Position numbers and translations under genes: made by a program. Under the pieces are notes generated by a model. The model was not told the DNA's origin. It saw nothing but the letters and a program-made list of their open reading frames with translations, and made no database searches. A DNA stretch of 64,000 nucleotides from JBFJKD01 sp041600415 (GTDB lineage: Bacteria; Pseudomonadota; Gammaproteobacteria; Pseudomonadales; Porticoccaceae), in NCBI GenBank assembly GCA_041600415.1, contig JBFIKF010000006.1:1-64000 (forward strand), in the 5' to 3' direction. Below, piece by piece: positions 18,019-26,699 of this stretch; the stretch's first letter is position 1; every line of letters begins with the position of its first letter.

Positions 18019-18117
18019 TCAAATACTCCCGAATAGTAGATGGACTCAACAGCAGAGTTGATCCGGTAGAAGATGATTAGGAAACGCATCCGCTACTGAA
18101 TCCATCCGGGTTAACTA

Positions 18118-19077
18118 TCACTCATAGTCCCGCAACAGATCGATATCGAACATTTCTTCCGTGACACGCTCTTCACGATCTTCCCAGCCAGCATCGACAA
18201 AAAATCCGCCAGTTCGCTTGGTTGTGTGGTTATTAACAATTGTAAATCTCCACTGGGCATCGCCCTCTGTAGGACGGAATGCACGACTGTCTTCCCAGGT
18301 GCGATACACATTGCCTCTCGGATCCCAAGTGGTGTGATACTGCATGTAGTACATCTCTTTATCGATCCAGGTTCGTCTTTTTGAGTACTGGTATTTTCCG
18401 GTCTTGTCGATAATGTCCAGAATCCATACCGGACGAAGTTCCAGCTCAAGGGACGTGTAGTTGCATTCGTCGTCGGCTAGTTTGCCGGGATCATAGACAT
18501 AACCGGTTTCAGGTATGGACAGGATAAAGGCTTCACCAACCAGCTTGTATTCAAACGCATCAATGTCAGTTTTAACCCAATAGGCTCTCCAGTCATCCCA
18601 GGTAATATCGAGACCCGAAGCCAACGGATCCTGGGCGTCAGATCCCGCCATCACTCTTGTACGGCGCAGGCTGGGAATAAATACTTTGAAGTCATCCGCT
18701 TTACTATTGTCGGCATAGCGCTGACGAACACCTGCCAGTCCGCGAATATCAAAAGGCTCCTTAAAGAAAATTGAGCCGCCCTCGATAAAATCTTCTTTTC
18801 CGGACACGTCACCTTCAGGCCCGACATTTTGCCGATTGTGGTAATGCCACCACCAGAGATCAGCCTTGTATTGCGCATCGAGTTTGCTATCAGGGGTACA
18901 AGCTCTGAAGTGGATAGGCTCGAAGTTGAGCGTATCTGTGTTAACCGAATGAGCAACATATGACCAGTTCAACTCAAGACCATTCTGCGGGTTCAGGAAG
19001 GGAATTGAGGTGGCACCAGGCCCGGATAACAACGCATAGCTGCCATCGGGATAGACCAATTCGCCTTTGTCAAACAT
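18118..19077 (-). CDS. DUF1329-like protein
   Basis: The 319-residue protein has the features of the DUF1329 family: ELRPVWILDI, YSKRRTWIDKEMYYMQYHTTWD and late aromatic-rich strands. Family members are usually about 450 residues, exported and related in fold to outer-membrane lipoprotein-sorting proteins. This one is shorter and shows no signal peptide, so its N-terminus may be lost or the family member is cytoplasmic. DUF1329 genes often occur in clusters for hydrophobic substrates such as alkanes, terpenes and steroids, where they may help uptake. It sits 29 bases after the isomerase gene. Confidence 0.7.
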   Translation of the reverse strand: MFDKGELVYPDGSYALLSGPGATSIPFLNPQNGLELNWSYVAHSVNTDTLNFEPIHFRACTPDSKLDAQYKADLWWWHYHNRQNVGPEGDVSGKEDFIEGGSIFFKEPFDIRGLAGVRQRYADNSKADDFKVFIPSLRRTRVMAGSDAQDPLASGLDITWDDWRAYWVKTDIDAFEYKLVGEAFILSIPETGYVYDPGKLADDECNYTSLELELRPVWILDIIDKTGKYQYSKRRTWIDKEMYYMQYHTTWDPRGNVYRTWEDSRAFRPTEGDAQWRFTIVNNHTTKRTGGFFVDAGWEDREERVTEEMFDIDLLRDYE

Positions 19078-19106
19078 GGAATCTATCTTCTCGTATTGTT
19101 TTCAAA

Positions 19107-19583
19107 TCACTTTTGCGAAATGGCTTTGACGCCAATAACGAAAAGCGCACCAATGGCAAGAACTCCAAAGAGATAAGCGGGCCCCAATGCGATAACACTC
19201 ACAATATCTCCTGCCCCGAATACGTTGTCGCCAAAACTCAGTCCGCGATTGGGTGTCAGATTTCCAAAGAAGTAGAAAATCACATTACTCCACCCGTCAC
19301 CCACGATAATCCAGCCGAGATTTCGTTCAGCTCTTGCTGAAAACGCTAACGTGGGTAGGACAAAGGCAACCGCGATCACCATCATGCCGTTAAGAGCAGG
19401 GCCGGTATGCGCTTTCCTCCAACCTTCGGCTGTGCCGGGTATATCAAAATTCAGAATAAAACCGGGGTATATTTCGAACCCCCCAAGGAGATGCATCCAA
19501 TACCCAAGGCCGAAAAGCAGGGTACAAAGGATCATCAATATTCCATGGCCTGCCATAGTTTTTTGAAAATTCATATCTGTCAC
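19107..19583 (-). CDS. styC: Styrene oxide isomerase-like membrane protein
   Basis: The 158-residue protein has four predicted membrane helices. It closely resembles styrene oxide isomerase (StyC) in its opening MAGHGILMI, in AHTGPALNGMMVIAVAFVLP and in NRGLSFGDN. StyC converts an epoxide to an aldehyde (Meinwald rearrangement) and, as I recall from published structural work, uses heme b. His59, Asn65, Asp96 and Tyr104 here fall at the positions I recall as the heme ligand and active-site residues, shifted by one. The gene lies directly after the aldehyde dehydrogenase gene, which would oxidise its product. The assignment is by memory of the family, not by a search. Confidence 0.85.
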   Translation of the reverse strand: MTDMNFQKTMAGHGILMILCTLLFGLGYWMHLLGGFEIYPGFILNFDIPGTAEGWRKAHTGPALNGMMVIAVAFVLPTLAFSARAERNLGWIIVGDGWSNVIFYFFGNLTPNRGLSFGDNVFGAGDIVSVIALGPAYLFGVLAIGALFVIGVKAISQK

Positions 19584-19617
19584 CGTTCTAGTTATTTAGT
19601 TGTTGCTATATCAGCTT

Positions 19618-21039
19618 TTACTTTTTAGCAATTTGCACTGTCTGTGAAACAGTAAACTCTTTTAATCCATCCGTACCGAATTCAACGCCAAACCCGGATT
19701 CCTTGACACCGCCAAAAGGCGCGTTGGGTTGCAGCGCAGCATGGTTGTTAACCCATGCTGTGCCACACTCCAATCGAGTCGCAAGGTGAGTTGCCCTTTC
19801 CGTATTCGTTGACCAAACCGAACCACCCAACCCCAGAGAGGTTGCATTTGCTTTTTCAAGCACCTCTTCGACATCACGGAATCGGAGAATCGGGAGAATG
19901 GGACCAAAAGGCTCTTCTTTTACAAGACGGGCATCTTCAGGAACATCGACAGCAATGGTGACGGGGAAGAAAAATCCTGGCCCTTTTACAGGCTCACCCC
20001 CGGATAGAAAACGTGCTCCTCGAGCTTTTGCATCCTTAGCAATAGCACACACTTTCTCGAACTGCGCCCGGTTTTGAATGGGTCCGAAATCGACTTCAGT
20101 TTCGCCGTTACCACTCACCATCTTATTGGCGATTTCAGCAAGTGCATTACTCAAATCGTCGTAAACCGACTCGTGAACATAAAGGCGCTTGATTGCGGCG
20201 CAGGTTTGTCCATTGTTTATCATTGCCGCCGCAAAGATCTTAGGAGCCATCTCTTCTACATCGGCATCAGGCAAGACTATTGCAGCGTCGTTACCACCCA
20301 ACTCCAGGGTTAGTCTCTTGAGGTTCGATGAGGCGCCCTCCATTACCTTCTTACCGGTTTGTGTAGAGCCGGTAAAAACTATTTTGTCGATTCCCGTATG
20401 ACGGGCCATGGCAGCGCCAAGTGCCCCATCACCCGTAACAACATTGAATACACCGCTTGGCAATATTTCATTAATGAATTCTGCTGCGCGCATAACCGCA
20501 AGGGGTGTGTACTCTGAAGGCTTGACAACAACTGTATTTCCAGCTCTCAAGGCAGGCATTGTGTGCCATATCGCAATTAGCAGAGGATAGTTCCACGGGG
20601 TAATAGAACCTACAACACCAAGCGGTTTGCGATGTATCTCAATTCGGGCATCGTCGTTATCCTGAATAACTTCTACAGGAAGAGACATATCCGCTGTAGC
20701 GTGTGACCAGACAACAGCACCGCCTATTTCGAAACGTGCCCCCAGGCCGGCAAAGCCATTGAATGGTTTGCCTTGTTCCAGGGTAACCAATCTTGCTAGT
20801 TCTTCGGCGTTATCATCAAATGCCTGACCAATGGCATGGATCAGACGTGCACGCTCTTCTTCTCCAGTGGATGACCAGGATGGAAATGCTTTTCGGGCTG
20901 CCTCTACTGCATCATCTAAATCTGTTTTCGAAGCCATCGGACATTTGGCAATGACAGTTTCGCTGGCAGGATTAATGACATCAAACGTTTCAACGGTAGA
21001 GACTTTTTTTCCGTTAATGATCATTTTAAAATCAAACAT
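19618..21039 (-). CDS. Aldehyde dehydrogenase, probably phenylacetaldehyde dehydrogenase
   Basis: The 473-residue NAD(P)-dependent aldehyde dehydrogenase has the active-site cysteine in NNGQTCAA, the catalytic glutamate in LELGGND, and PWNYPL and KPSEYTPLA in the cofactor domain. Placed just before the epoxide isomerase gene and near paaK, it most likely turns phenylacetaldehyde (or a related aldehyde) into the acid. It is first in its transcript and is preceded by the ribosome site AAGGG and by a 16-bp palindrome at 21073-21088. The exact aldehyde is inferred, not shown. Confidence 0.85.
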   Translation of the reverse strand: MFDFKMIINGKKVSTVETFDVINPASETVIAKCPMASKTDLDDAVEAARKAFPSWSSTGEEERARLIHAIGQAFDDNAEELARLVTLEQGKPFNGFAGLGARFEIGGAVVWSHATADMSLPVEVIQDNDDARIEIHRKPLGVVGSITPWNYPLLIAIWHTMPALRAGNTVVVKPSEYTPLAVMRAAEFINEILPSGVFNVVTGDGALGAAMARHTGIDKIVFTGSTQTGKKVMEGASSNLKRLTLELGGNDAAIVLPDADVEEMAPKIFAAAMINNGQTCAAIKRLYVHESVYDDLSNALAEIANKMVSGNGETEVDFGPIQNRAQFEKVCAIAKDAKARGARFLSGGEPVKGPGFFFPVTIAVDVPEDARLVKEEPFGPILPILRFRDVEEVLEKANATSLGLGGSVWSTNTERATHLATRLECGTAWVNNHAALQPNAPFGGVKESGFGVEFGTDGLKEFTVSQTVQIAKK

Positions 21040-21482
21040 ACCCCAACCCTTAATATTTATTTGAGTTCACTCTAGCAGATGGCTGCTAAATCCGTTTGCA
21101 CACCAGGGAACTCGCTTCTTGACTGAGAGTGAAGCTAGTTTTCTACTCACGGAGAGGGAATATATTTTTTAAAGTTATCCCCCCGTCATCAAAGCCTGGA
21201 GTCTGTTATCGGGGTTTTATTGCATTCGAAGTCAGGCCTTTTTCAGACCTCATTATTATCATCGTTAATACTATTTTGAGCGCAGCCGGTATTTTTCTGC
21301 GGGACAGTCAAAAGGCGATTTCTACAAAGAACGCTTAAATTATAGTAACCTTCGATCAATAAGGTACTGACTAACTCCATCAGAGAAACTTTCAGAAGCA
21401 GCCGATAAAAGACGTTTTGTGAAAATTCACTTTCCTTCAAATTACGGTACCAACTATTGGCCTATTTACTCACGATCAATTT
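21040..21482. other. 443-bp promoter region between AraC gene and aldehyde dehydrogenase gene
   Basis: No gene is seen. It should contain the promoter of the aldehyde dehydrogenase-isomerase operon and binding sites for the adjacent AraC regulator. The clearest element is the palindrome TAGCAG-ATGG-CTGCTA at 21073-21088, 34 bases before the start codon. Confidence 0.5.
21073..21088. promoter_or_regulatory. 16-bp palindrome upstream of aldehyde dehydrogenase gene
   Basis: TAGCAG and CTGCTA are separated by ATGG. It may be an operator or a 5' leader hairpin. The binding factor is unknown. Confidence 0.35.
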
Positions 21483-22445
21483 TCAGGAGAGGTGGGTAGC
21501 TCTGTATTTTGCTGGAGATTCACCAAATTCGCCCTTAAATGTTCGACTAAAATGGGAGGAGTCTTTGAACCCAAATTGGAAGCAGATATCTGAAACAGAG
21601 TAGTCTTTGTACATCGGATCCGAGAACGCCATCTTGCAACTGTTCAAGCGTGCTCGGATTATATATCTGGATACGGTGGTCTCCTCTGACTCAAACAACA
21701 TATGGAGATACCGCGTGGTTATATCGTGTGCACGTGCAATGAGGTCAGGACATAGCCGTTCATCGCACAGGTTTTTACGGATAAACTGTTTTACTCTACG
21801 GAGATACTCCTTCTTCACGCCATCCTGCATAAGATCCTTGCGCCGGGCTTGGAGAGCATAACAGAGGGTGGTCGACAATAGATCCATTACGTTGAGCTCA
21901 AGACGCTTGGCGAGATTGCCATCCATTGTCCCAAGCTTGTATGCCATGGACGAGACAAAGTTGGTAAATATCCCATTTGCACCGTCCGCCGAATCCATTC
22001 TCATACCAAGAAACTGGGAGGGAGTGTCGACACACTCTTCCATTATATCGACGGGAACAGACAAAACAACCTGACAAAACTCTGATGGAAACTCCAGGTC
22101 GTAGGGCTCTGAATTTCGACAAAGCGTGAAATCCCCGGGGAGCAATCGGGTATTCTGCCCCCAATGGCGCACGTAACCTTCGCCCTCTATCTGTATTTTT
22201 ACCAGGTAACTGGCATCTGCATAGGTAGCAATATCCGCGCAACGTCGGCTCACCAGCAATGGTGAACCATTAACCGCTGAAAACCCCAGAGAACCGAGCC
22301 GCTGGGATACAAGCCCTCCCCTGAACTTAGACCTCAGCCCGACATTGACGTCCACTGACATGGGACAGAACGTTTCATGAACGAGCGCTTCAAACGGCTC
22401 CAAACTACAGGACTTAGAAAGGGTGCTCATAGGACTTATTGCCAT
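21483..22445 (-). CDS. AraC-family transcriptional regulator, intact
   Basis: The 320-residue protein has an N-terminal AraC_binding_2-type domain (YLVKIQIEGEGYVRHWGQNTRLLPGDFTL) and a C-terminal AraC helix-turn-helix pair (LIARAHDITTRYLHMLFE and VSDICFQFGFKDSSHFSRTF). FeaR, which activates phenylacetaldehyde dehydrogenase genes, has the same layout, so it probably activates the aldehyde dehydrogenase-isomerase operon that follows. A good ribosome site (GGTGAGGTG) precedes the ATG. Confidence 0.88.
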   Translation of the reverse strand: MAISPMSTLSKSCSLEPFEALVHETFCPMSVDVNVGLRSKFRGGLVSQRLGSLGFSAVNGSPLLVSRRCADIATYADASYLVKIQIEGEGYVRHWGQNTRLLPGDFTLCRNSEPYDLEFPSEFCQVVLSVPVDIMEECVDTPSQFLGMRMDSADGANGIFTNFVSSMAYKLGTMDGNLAKRLELNVMDLLSTTLCYALQARRKDLMQDGVKKEYLRRVKQFIRKNLCDERLCPDLIARAHDITTRYLHMLFESEETTVSRYIIRARLNSCKMAFSDPMYKDYSVSDICFQFGFKDSSHFSRTFKGEFGESPAKYRATHLS

Positions 22446-22684
22446 GATTAATCACCTCACCACACCACCAATCTTTTGTTTATATTAATACATCGGTACA
22501 AGCGCAAAACCCACCGACTTTAAACCATCCAGAAAACGCCGTTTTGAGCTTGTACCGGTTAAAACCACTAACCTCGTTCCTTGAGTGTGGATCATATTTG
22601 CTCATTATGCGATGAAAAGCTTACATTCTTAAACCGGGAAGTACCGTACTAGTCTTCGAATTTACATAAAACCCTACTTTTCAA

Positions 22685-23002
22685 TCAGGTGCACGTTACG
22701 ATTTTACTAAACACCACCCTGGGCGTGACATTAGTAAACTGTGGCACGTCTGCAGACACCTCGGCCCCCTTGGCAACAACAGCAGCCTGTAACCCCTCGC
22801 TGGTTTCAAACAGTAGATCTACCGACGCGTATTCGCAGGGATGGCCGGTAGGAGATCGCCCGGTATCCGTGCGCAAGATATTACCCTTATAACCGTAGTC
22901 TGAAAAAAGTTGTTCACACAACGGCAGGTGGTTTTCCCGATAGTAAATATGGTCAAACTGACTACCCTCTTTAATAGGGTAGCTGACTGTCATACAAAAC
23001 AT
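22685..23002 (-). CDS. EthD-domain protein
   Basis: The protein is about 105 residues from ATG 23002, which has AGAGGAG upstream; the longer frame would overlap paaE. It has the EthD pattern of a ferredoxin-like dimeric alpha-beta barrel (FCMTVSYP, FDHIYYRENHLPLCEQLF). Small EthD proteins occur in degradation operons for ethers, sterols and aromatics; their reaction is rarely known. It is the last gene of the paa operon, 13 bases after paaE, and is not part of the standard Paa set. Confidence 0.7.
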   Translation of the reverse strand: MFCMTVSYPIKEGSQFDHIYYRENHLPLCEQLFSDYGYKGNILRTDTGRSPTGHPCEYASVDLLFETSEGLQAAVVAKGAEVSADVPQFTNVTPRVVFSKIVTCT

Positions 23003-23015
23003 CACCGACACTCCT

Positions 23016-24107
23016 CTATTTTTGATCAAAGTCTACGATAACCGTATCTGATATTGGGTGGGCCTGACATGACAAGATGAAGCCCTCGGCAATCTCCGAC
23101 TCTTCCAGGCCATGAGTTATATCCATATCAACCTGCCCTTCAACCAGTTTGGCCTTGCAGGTCGAGCAAACACCAGCTTTGCAAGAGTACGGCAGGTCAA
23201 GGCCATTATTCATGCCGGCATCCAGTATATTCTCGCCATCAGCCATTAGCTCAAAGCTGCTGCTTCGACCATCCTGAATTACAGTAACCTGGCTGACCTT
23301 TCCACCGTAGTGATTGGCGCGCGCGTGGTGTTTCTCGATTACCTTTTGTGCGTCTTCTGCAGACGAGGCAAAGAGTTCATAGTGAATGTTATCCTCTTGA
23401 GCTCCCACGCTACGAAAGCCCCGGGAAACTTCGGAAATCATCGACTCAGGTCCACAAACAAAATATTCATCGAAGCTGGCAAGATCGACAAGTTGCTGGT
23501 TGAGTTCCGCTCCCTTGCGGTTATTTAATCGACCATTGAGAACGTCTGCCCCTTGATCTTCCTTACTTAGGATATTTACCCAGTGCAACCGTGTCATGTA
23601 CTTGTTTTTGAGAAAGCTCAAAGCCTCCCTAAACATGATGGTATTACTACGCTGATTACCAAAGAGTAACGTGACGGTACTATTGGGCTCCCCTTCCAGA
23701 ATCGATTTCACGTTGGATATCACTGGGGTAATACCGCTGCCTGCAGCCAGAAAAAGGTATTTTCGCGACGCTGCTGGGTCCAGATCTGTATAGAAATTAC
23801 CCTGAGGTGTCATCACGTCGACCGTATCCCCTACTTTTAGCGAGTCGTTAACAAAATTCGAGTAAACACCACCCTCAACGCGCTTAATCGCAATCTGAAG
23901 CTTGTTGTCGTTAATGCCCGAACAGATCGAGTAGGATCGACGAACTTTCGCGCCGTCCAGCTCCGACTCGAGAGTCAGGTACTGCCCCTGTTTAAAAGAA
24001 AAGTCCTCTTTCAGTTCATCGGGAACTTGAAAGGTCACCTTGATAGCATTTTCTGTCTCCGGCTCTACAGCGGCGACAGCCAGATTATGAAATATTGTCT
24101 CAGCCAT
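23016..24107 (-). CDS. paaE: Phenylacetyl-CoA 1,2-epoxidase reductase subunit PaaE
   Basis: The 363-residue protein has a FAD-binding domain (RRSYSICSG), an NAD-binding domain (AAGSGITPVISNV) and a C-terminal plant-type [2Fe-2S] ferredoxin (CKAGVCSTC, with a fourth cysteine in SCQAHP). PaaE takes electrons from NADPH and passes them to the diiron site of PaaA in the PaaABCE epoxidase. It follows paaD by 9 bases in the same operon. Confidence 0.95.
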   Translation of the reverse strand: MAETIFHNLAVAAVEPETENAIKVTFQVPDELKEDFSFKQGQYLTLESELDGAKVRRSYSICSGINDNKLQIAIKRVEGGVYSNFVNDSLKVGDTVDVMTPQGNFYTDLDPAASRKYLFLAAGSGITPVISNVKSILEGEPNSTVTLLFGNQRSNTIMFREALSFLKNKYMTRLHWVNILSKEDQGADVLNGRLNNRKGAELNQQLVDLASFDEYFVCGPESMISEVSRGFRSVGAQEDNIHYELFASSAEDAQKVIEKHHARANHYGGKVSQVTVIQDGRSSSFELMADGENILDAGMNNGLDLPYSCKAGVCSTCKAKLVEGQVDMDITHGLEESEIAEGFILSCQAHPISDTVIVDFDQK

Positions 24108-24116
24108 AACGGTTTC

Positions 24117-24644
24117 CTAAATCGGTTTAAAGTGGTCAAAAGGCTCCCCACAGGCAATACACTGATAAAGTGCCTTGCATGCCGTGGTGCCAAATTCACT
24201 GAGTTTTTTTATCTCGTCTGAACCGCAACAGGGGCATGAAACCCCGCTCTCCGAACCAACATTGATCACAGGAGGGGCAATGCCTGAAGTGCGCAATTTT
24301 TCCTTCGCTTCATCAGACATCCAGGAGGTGGACCAGGCTGGAGAAAGACGGCTAACCACTTCACTTCGGTAACCGGCTTTTTCCAATGCTGCCACCAGAT
24401 CTTCTGCCATTACAGACATGGCAGGGCATCCGGAATAGGTCGGGGTTATGGTAACGACGACTCTATCGCCGTCCATCTCCAGATCCTGCAGAATGCCCAT
24501 CTCCCACAAGCTCAGAGCAGGAATCTCAGGGTCCTTCACTGCGTCCAGCAGATCCCATATACCCGCCAGAGAAGAGCTGGCGCGACGCATACGGCGCGCA
24601 TGTTCTTCTGCAGGAATAGTGGGAATCAGGTTCGAACTGGACAT
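24117..24644 (-). CDS. paaD: PaaD, iron-sulfur/diiron maturation factor of the epoxidase
   Basis: The 175-residue protein has an N-terminal MIP18/DUF59 domain (IWDLLDAVKDPEIPALSLWEMGIL) and a C-terminal zinc-binding part (CPCCGSDE and CIACGEPFDHFKP). PaaD is needed for assembly of the epoxidase cofactors and is not part of the final complex. It starts 6 bases after paaC. Confidence 0.93.
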   Translation of the reverse strand: MSSSNLIPTIPAEEHARRMRRASSSLAGIWDLLDAVKDPEIPALSLWEMGILQDLEMDGDRVVVTITPTYSGCPAMSVMAEDLVAALEKAGYRSEVVSRLSPAWSTSWMSDEAKEKLRTSGIAPPVINVGSESGVSCPCCGSDEIKKLSEFGTTACKALYQCIACGEPFDHFKPI

Positions 24645-24650
24645 AGCGGC

Positions 24651-25397
24651 CTACCACTGCAGTCCAGGATAAGCGCGTTGCACAAACTGCATATCCGAGA
24701 GGATGTGGCCCAGTGCTTCAGTGTGCGTACCCTCACGTCCACCGCGAATACTCCAGTCGCCGACGGGCTCTTTCAGGTTGGCCTGGGCCAAGGTGGCGCG
24801 TACCGTGGCATACCAATCATTCTCTAACGCAGCAGCATCTACACCGATTCCGGCTTCTGCTAACTCACGTTCCAGGTCATCCATTTCGAACATCTCCGGA
24901 ACATAGCCCCACAGATTTTCCACAGCTTCCTGCATCCTGCGGTTACTCTCCTCGGTGCCATCCCCGAGGCGCAGCATCCAGTCGTAGCTGCGGCGCAGGT
25001 GGTAACGACTCTCTTTAACCACCTTGTCGGCAATCGCTGCCAGAGTCTGATCCGATGATTTCTGCAATTGCTGCATGTACGCCAATGTGTATACATCCAC
25101 AAAATACTGGCGCACCATGGTGAAAGCGAAATCACCATTTTTTAGCTCATGGATCAACAGGTTTGTAAATTCGCGGTTGTCACGGGTGTACGCGTAGGTA
25201 TCTTCTGTAGAACCATCACCTGCCAGTTCTGCAGCATAGCTGTAGAACATCCGCGCACGACCAATGAAGTCAAGGGCCACATTGGTCAGGGCAAGGTCTT
25301 CCTCGAGGAAGGGACCAAAGCTGCACCATTCAGACAATCGGTGTCCCAGCACCACAGCGTCATCGCCAAGACGAATCGCATATTTCATTACAGACAT
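24651..25397 (-). CDS. paaC: Phenylacetyl-CoA epoxidase structural subunit PaaC
   Basis: The 248-residue helical protein has the ferritin-like fold of the PaaA/PaaC pair (FIGRARMFYSYAAELAGDGS, SRYHLRRSYDWMLRLGDGTEES). PaaC lacks the iron ligands and supports PaaA in the oxygenase core. It is 11 bases after paaB. Confidence 0.93.
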   Translation of the reverse strand: MSVMKYAIRLGDDAVVLGHRLSEWCSFGPFLEEDLALTNVALDFIGRARMFYSYAAELAGDGSTEDTYAYTRDNREFTNLLIHELKNGDFAFTMVRQYFVDVYTLAYMQQLQKSSDQTLAAIADKVVKESRYHLRRSYDWMLRLGDGTEESNRRMQEAVENLWGYVPEMFEMDDLERELAEAGIGVDAAALENDWYATVRATLAQANLKEPVGDWSIRGGREGTHTEALGHILSDMQFVQRAYPGLQW

Positions 25398-25408
25398 AAC
25401 CTGCTCCT

Positions 25409-25693
25409 CTACATGTTGTTAACTGCTTTAGGCAGTTGGTAATGAGTTGCATGTCGGTAGGGTTTGTCGTCGTGAGGGTCGTAGAAACTGTCGCAATCAC
25501 CCTCCTGGGATGCGGTAATATCCGACGAATTGATCACCCATATGCTCACACCTTCGCTTCGGCGGGTATAAATATCACGGGCGTACTCCAGCGCCTGCTT
25601 TGGGTCCTCGGCGTGCAAGCTACCCACGTGCTTGTGATCAAGACCCCGTCTGGAGCGAATAAACACTTCATACAATTTCATATGTTCAGACAT
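25409..25693 (-). CDS. paaB: Phenylacetyl-CoA epoxidase subunit PaaB
   Basis: The 94-residue protein is the usual size for PaaB and reads LYEVFIRSRRGLDHKHVGS with a later YARDIYTRR block. PaaB bridges PaaAC units in the epoxidase complex. It is 11 bases after paaA. Confidence 0.93.
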   Translation of the reverse strand: MSEHMKLYEVFIRSRRGLDHKHVGSLHAEDPKQALEYARDIYTRRSEGVSIWVINSSDITASQEGDCDSFYDPHDDKPYRHATHYQLPKAVNNM

Positions 25694-25704
25694 AATCTAC
25701 TCTC

Positions 25705-26670
25705 CTAGGCAGCTGTTCTGCCGGCACGTTGTTTTCTCTTATCTTCGTGAGCAGCGATCGCATCGCGTACCCATTGACCCTCTTCATGAACCTTGATGTG
25801 ATGCTGCATCCGCTGACGGTTACAGGGGCCATTGCCCGAGATCACCTGCTGAAACTCCTCCCAGTCGATCTCACCGAAATCGTAGTGTCCACGCTCTTCG
25901 TTCCATTTCAATTCGGGATCGGGAATATTGAGACCAATCTCCTCCGCTTGAGCAACCGACTGATCGACAAACTTCTGTCGCAACTCATCGTTACTCTGAC
26001 GCTTGATCTTCCACTTCATTGATTGGGCACTGTGCGCAGACTCTGCATCGTGGGGTCCAAACATCATGAGGGCCGGCCACCAGAAACGGTTCATGGCATC
26101 CTGAGCCATCGCCTTCTGCTCATCGGAACCCTGCATTAGGGTCATCATGATGTGGTAACCCTGACGCTGGTGGAAACTCTCCTCTTTACAGATGCGAATC
26201 ATTCCCCTCGAATAGGGCCCATACGACGTTCGCTGCAGAGAAACTTGATTAACAATGGCAGCGCCATCCACCAGCCAACCTATCGCTCCGATATCTGCCC
26301 AGGTCAATGCCGGATAATTGAAAATAGACGCATACTTGGCGACACCATCGTGAAGCGCTTGGATCAGCTCTTCCCGACTTACGCCCAATGTTTCAGCAGC
26401 GCTGTAGAGGTATAGTCCGTGACCACCTTCATCCTGGACCTTGGCTAGCAAAATACACTTGCGATGAAGTGACGGCGCCCGCGTGATCCAGTTTCCTTCC
26501 GGCTGCATTCCAATCACCTCGGAGTGCGCATGTTGTGAAATCTGGCGAATCAGGTTTTTTCGATACCCGTCAGGCATCCAGTCTTTCGGCTCGATTTTCT
26601 CTTCCGCCTCAATTCGCGCCAGAAATTCTGTTTCTCGCCGTTCAACTTCAGTTTGTTTAAGTTCGCTCAT
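25705..26670 (-). CDS. paaA: Phenylacetyl-CoA 1,2-epoxidase catalytic subunit PaaA
   Basis: The 321-residue protein has the diiron ligand motifs ExxH seen in KVQDEGGHGLYLY and RICKEESFHQRQGYH. PaaA forms the ring epoxide of phenylacetyl-CoA with O2 and electrons from PaaE. The sequence WMPDGYRKNLIRQISQHAHSE is typical. The gene heads the block paaABCDE and follows the thiolase gene by 29 bases. Confidence 0.96.
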   Translation of the reverse strand: MSELKQTEVERRETEFLARIEAEEKIEPKDWMPDGYRKNLIRQISQHAHSEVIGMQPEGNWITRAPSLHRKCILLAKVQDEGGHGLYLYSAAETLGVSREELIQALHDGVAKYASIFNYPALTWADIGAIGWLVDGAAIVNQVSLQRTSYGPYSRGMIRICKEESFHQRQGYHIMMTLMQGSDEQKAMAQDAMNRFWWPALMMFGPHDAESAHSAQSMKWKIKRQSNDELRQKFVDQSVAQAEEIGLNIPDPELKWNEERGHYDFGEIDWEEFQQVISGNGPCNRQRMQHHIKVHEEGQWVRDAIAAHEDKRKQRAGRTAA

Positions 26671-26699
26671 CGTTTATCTCCCGGTTGGGTTCAATTCTT

